A stretch of DNA of 34,450 bases, from positions 1 to 34,450 of the forward strand of contig JAJCZO010000130.1 of the NCBI GenBank assembly GCA_029262355.1, in the 5' to 3' direction. Source of the DNA: Deltaproteobacteria bacterium (GTDB taxonomy: Bacteria; Desulfobacterota; Binatia; UBA12015). Both the position numbers and the translations under genes were made by a program. The notes beneath the pieces are model-generated. The model was not told where the DNA came from and ran no database searches. It saw only the letters and a program-made list of their open reading frames with translations. Of this stretch, positions 33,297 through 34,450 are shown in pieces; position 1 is the first letter of the stretch; each line of letters begins with the position of its first letter.

Positions 33297-34076
33297 ATGG
33301 CAGTACTGAGCGCAATCCAGCGCGAACAATGGCGTGCGCACGGGTTCGTGGTGCTACGTGGCATTCTCGACGCCGCCCGGGTCGCCGAGCTCACGGCTTG
33401 GGTCGAAGAGATCGAGGGATGGTCGGCACGTCACGGCCCCGGGATGCACCACTTCGAGCAGACCGCGGCCGGCCCCCGCATCGCTCGCAGCGAAGACTTC
33501 GACTCCTCTCACCCCGGGCTGTCTTCCTTTCTTCGCGGCGGCCTTCTCCCGACGATCCTCGCAGAGCTCTTCGGCGAGCCCGCCGTGCTGTTCAAAGAGA
33601 AGATCAACTACAAATACCCCGGCGGTGGCGGCTTCGCTCCCCACCAGGACGCGCCCGCCTACCGCTTCGTCGACCACCATATCTCGTGCATGGTCCCTCT
33701 CGACCCAGCAACGGTTCAGAGCGGGTGCCTCTACCTGGCTCCCGGTCACGACCGGGGGCTCCTCCCCAACGTCGATGGACGAATCAGCGATGAGTGGCTC
33801 GCGCACGCCACCTGGGAACCCCTCGAAGCCGCGCCAGGGGACATCATGTTCTTCGACTCCTATGCGCCACACAAGAGCGACACCAACCAATCCGATTCTC
33901 CGCGGCGCGTGATGTACCTCACCTACAATGCCGCATCGAAGGGGGACTTCCGCGAGCCCTACTACGCCGACAAGCGCGCCGAGTTCGCGGCCGCCGGCGA
34001 GCGTGGCGCGTCCGGCAACGTCCGCATGTCGATCAACGACGACTTCCTCGGCAAGCCCGTCGACCCGCCAGAATAG
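33297..34076 (+). CDS. Phytanoyl-CoA dioxygenase (PhyH) family protein
   Basis: This 259-residue protein has the double-stranded beta-helix of Fe(II)/2-oxoglutarate dioxygenases. The facial triad is H116-x-D118 in APHQDAPAY and H192 in DSYAPHKSD. A 2-oxoglutarate-binding arginine is expected at R203 or R204 in SPRRVMYLTYN. Members hydroxylate small hydrophobic or amino-acid-like molecules, often in secondary metabolism or degradation, and the substrate here is unknown. The start at 33297 begins the conserved AIQREQWRAHGFVVLRGIL. No Shine-Dalgarno precedes it, and a TATACT stretch lies only 10 bp upstream. Confidence 0.87.
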   Translation: MAVLSAIQREQWRAHGFVVLRGILDAARVAELTAWVEEIEGWSARHGPGMHHFEQTAAGPRIARSEDFDSSHPGLSSFLRGGLLPTILAELFGEPAVLFKEKINYKYPGGGGFAPHQDAPAYRFVDHHISCMVPLDPATVQSGCLYLAPGHDRGLLPNVDGRISDEWLAHATWEPLEAAPGDIMFFDSYAPHKSDTNQSDSPRRVMYLTYNAASKGDFREPYYADKRAEFAAAGERGASGNVRMSINDDFLGKPVDPPE

Positions 34077-34082
34077 GGACCT

Positions 34083-34450
34083 CTACCGCCGAACGATGTG
34101 CTGGCGAGAGAACGGCACCGAATGTTCCCAATCGGCCAGCAGCGCGCGCAGCGCCGTGACGAGCAAGAGCGGTTGGTCCAGCATCATGTGATGCCCCGCG
34201 AGTGGGATCTCGACGACCGGCGCGACGCGCCCGAGGGCCTCGTACATGATCGCGCCAACCTCCTGCGTGACGAGGCCAAACTCCGACCGAATGAGAGCCA
34301 CCCTCCCGCTCACCTTCGGCAAGAGCTCAGCGGTCTGCGAGCGGCTCACGGCTTGGAAGAGGGCTGGGTCGAACTTCCAGCTGCAACCTCCATCAACAAC
34401 GCCGAGCGAGTGCTCCGCGACGTGACGGAGGATGAGCGGATCGTAGTTCT
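34083..34450 (-). CDS. C-terminal part of an alpha/beta hydrolase (5' end outside the window)
   Basis: The frame is open from the window edge (first full codon at 34448) to the stop at 34083, giving about 121 residues. The sequence reads VALIRSEFGLVTQEV, then VVEIPLAGHHMMLDQPLLLV, the usual last strand and loop carrying the catalytic histidine (GHHMMLDQP) of alpha/beta-hydrolase-fold enzymes. A terminal helix follows. The acidic residue is probably in the strand before (SEFG). The nucleophile lies outside the window, so substrate and subfamily cannot be given. It is convergent with the PhyH-like gene, 6 bp apart. Confidence 0.75.
   Translation of the reverse strand, partial: NYDPLILRHVAEHSLGVVDGGCSWKFDPALFQAVSRSQTAELLPKVSGRVALIRSEFGLVTQEVGAIMYEALGRVAPVVEIPLAGHHMMLDQPLLLVTALRALLADWEHSVPFSRQHIVRR

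Overview
This is GC-rich DNA, densely packed with genes on both strands. It looks like the chromosome of an uncultured Gram-negative bacterium. Apolipoprotein N-acyltransferase (lnt), several lipoprotein-type signal peptides, exported beta-propellers and a PhoB/PhoR/Pst system of proteobacterial type all point that way. The mix of DUF3604, DUF6351, EthD, an HAPMO-like Baeyer-Villiger monooxygenase, phytanoyl-CoA-dioxygenase-like and COQ4-like genes resembles soil or marine deltaproteobacterial or Binatota-like genomes. That placement is an impression from gene content, not a measured one. No tRNA, rRNA, CRISPR array or intact insertion sequence was seen.

Region 1 (1-7.2 kb): a truncated unrecognised gene; an EthD-family gene preceded by a tiny overlapping leader ORF; a Baeyer-Villiger monooxygenase; a YceI-like periplasmic protein; a thioredoxin-fold gene interrupted by one in-frame TGA at the redox site; a Spinster-type MFS transporter; and a SAM methyltransferase preceded by a decayed VOC/glyoxalase gene. 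Region 2 (7.3-14.3 kb): exported or membrane proteins, namely DUF3604, a mono-haem c-type cytochrome, a DUF6351 hydrolase, a GT-C/GT87-like membrane protein and a VTT/DedA-like protein. Region 3 (14.4-21.7 kb): a giant cyclase-ATPase-TPR protein built like soluble adenylyl cyclase; a translationally coupled desaturase-lnt pair; a small membrane protein gene with a second in-frame TGA; and a frameshifted Cys-rich relic. Region 4 (21.7-32 kb): glutaminyl-peptide cyclotransferase and PQQ-propeller lipoproteins, then the complete phosphate regulon phoB-phoR-pstS-pstC-pstA-pstB-phoU with candidate Pho boxes before phoB and pstS, followed 14 bp later by an arylamine N-acetyltransferase. Region 5 (32.7 kb-end): a COQ4-like protein, a phytanoyl-CoA dioxygenase family protein and a truncated alpha/beta hydrolase.

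The main discovery is two independent candidate selenoprotein genes. In both, one in-frame UGA sits beside or near a cysteine and the protein continues sensibly afterwards. In both, a perfect or near-perfect mRNA hairpin has its apical loop starting 25 nt from the U of UGA, the position of a bacterial SECIS element. One is a cytosolic ResA-like redoxin with a W-U-G-C site. The other is an unrecognised four-helix membrane protein with a C-x3-U motif. If both are real, the genome should encode SelA, SelB, SelC and SelD elsewhere; none lies in this window.
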